From the NCBI RefSeq assembly GCF_018219455.1, contig NZ_CP056122.1, positions 3,838,065 through 3,902,064 of the forward strand: 64,000 nt of DNA, read 5' to 3'. The notes under the pieces are model-generated. The model had not been told where the DNA came from and did no database searches. It was given only the letters and a program-made list of their open reading frames with translations. Positions 63,324 through 64,000 of the stretch are shown one piece after another; position 1 is the first letter of the stretch; each line of letters opens with the position of its first letter. The stretch is from Moritella sp. 5. GTDB lineage: Bacteria; Pseudomonadota; Gammaproteobacteria; Enterobacterales; Moritellaceae. The translations under genes and the position numbers were made by a program.

Positions 63324-64000
63324 TTAATTATCTCTTCCCAAGCAACTTAAAAATATCGCAGTATTAAACGGCTTTTGCATAAAATAAATATCGGAGTGAA
63401 ATTCACTATCGACTATCTCATTTTTATCATTAGCCGATAAGATAAAATATTGGGTTTGCGCATTCACTTGAATACATTTCATTTTGGCAATCAATTCCAA
63501 GCCATTCATCTCATCTAACTGATAATCAACAATCACAACATCGGGTTCTGCATTCACAAATTGGGTTAACGCCATTTCAGAGTTATTCGCGCAAACAGTA
63601 TTAAACTGTTTTTCTGCCAGCATCGCATTACATACTTCCAGATTAAAGCGGTTATCGTCGATAATTAAAATACGCACATCACGGTAATGTATCGGATTCA
63701 ATCGCAGCGATAATCTTGATGAATCAAACTGACATGGAAAATGCAGCATGATTTTAGTACCTTCATTTTTAACACTGTGCAGCCTTAACTTGCCACCAAC
63801 CTGAGCTAATAATTGGTTACAGGTATAAAGTCCTAACCCAATACTCGAGACATGTTTTAGTTTCGACTCAGTATCTACAGTGAAAGGATTAATAAGTAAT
63901 TCTTTGGTTAATGTTGACATGCCAAGCCCAGAGTCTTGGATCAAAATACGTACATAATGACCTCTAATTATTGACTCCTCGTTAAACCCTGTACGTTGAC
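63324..64000 (-). CDS. Hybrid histidine kinase, C-terminal part (truncated by the window edge)
   Basis: The frame stays open to the end of the window; the 5' part is beyond it. The visible part holds the end of the ATPase domain (YVRILIQDSGLGM, the N/G1 box; IGLGLYTCNQLLAQVGG, the G2 box) and a receiver domain with acidic ILIIDDN, phospho-acceptor Asp in VVIVDYQLDEMNGLEL, and the Lys in FMQKPF. It is a membrane-bound or soluble hybrid kinase. Its partner is unknown; no output regulator is in view. Confidence 0.9.
   Translation of the reverse strand, partial: QRTGFNEESIIRGHYVRILIQDSGLGMSTLTKELLINPFTVDTESKLKHVSSIGLGLYTCNQLLAQVGGKLRLHSVKNEGTKIMLHFPCQFDSSRLSLRLNPIHYRDVRILIIDDNRFNLEVCNAMLAEKQFNTVCANNSEMALTQFVNAEPDVVIVDYQLDEMNGLELIAKMKCIQVNAQTQYFILSANDKNEIVDSEFHSDIYFMQKPFNTAIFLSCLGRDN

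Overview
The window is chromosomal DNA of a marine-type gammaproteobacterium. AroC, PrmB, SmrB, SixA, YtfK, YjjG, Fpr, DadA and the Mla proteins all look like close relatives of the enterobacterial/Vibrio forms. The low GC content, the abundance of two-component and c-di-GMP proteins, and families typical of Vibrio, Shewanella and Moritella relatives (DUF2913, DUF3859, HopJ-like, YkgJ-like) point to an Alteromonadales/Vibrionales-type organism. Moritella or Psychromonas is my best guess from recall only. No phage, insertion sequence, integron or CRISPR array was found. Gene density is normal except for one large non-coding block at about 36.6-37.9 kb.

Layout. 0-8 kb: aroC and prmB facing smrB plus a small membrane gene, then ytfK, sixA, a large M16 metallopeptidase and a LysE-type exporter. 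8-16 kb: an operon of crotonase, PatZ-like acetyltransferase/acyl-CoA synthetase and LysR; an outer-membrane TraF_2 protein; tRNA-Ser(GGA); a YkgJ-like protein and a dienoyl-CoA isomerase-like crotonase. 16-19.2 kb: two paralogous multi-pass membrane proteins followed by an outer-membrane barrel. 19.4-25 kb: an orphan AtpI-like gene, small hypotheticals, and a compact operon encoding a YHS protein, a DoxX-like protein, two ATP-grasp enzymes and an MFS-like transporter. 25-36 kb: NRDE and DinB-like proteins, a HopJ-like protein, a chemoreceptor, a thioesterase, a Fur-box-associated PepSY protein, a GGDEF-EAL protein and YjjG. 36.4-37.9 kb: a 55-aa ORF, then a 52-bp tandem-repeat array bounded by a perfect 10-bp inverted repeat and by a leftward-pointing intrinsic terminator that has no gene to serve. 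38-41.6 kb: a rearranged Mla lipid-transport operon (mlaE-F-D-C-A, no mlaB). 42-53.9 kb: an orphan DNA methyltransferase with a YkgJ-like partner, an RpoS-like sigma factor, a patatin, DadA with a divergent LysR, Fpr, a YeiH-type transporter, an HD-GYP phosphodiesterase and a glutathione transferase. 54-58.2 kb: an RND efflux pair. 58.4-62.1 kb: a phosphonate operon (AepX-like binding protein, TmpA-like and TmpB-like oxygenases) divergent from an AllA-like protein. 62.1-64 kb: hypotheticals, a DUF3859 gene broken by a one-base frameshift, and the 3' part of a hybrid histidine kinase that runs off the window.

Most noteworthy: (1) the repeat array, which may be a long leftward non-coding RNA with a closing helix and a series of small hairpins; (2) the two-ATP-grasp plus transporter operon, which looks like an uncharacterised peptide or amide-forming pathway; (3) the TmpA/TmpB-type phosphonate operon, predicted to release glycine betaine and phosphate; (4) the mla operon with MlaA inside and MlaB missing. 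All functions are inferred from reading the sequence and remembered family features. No database search was run.
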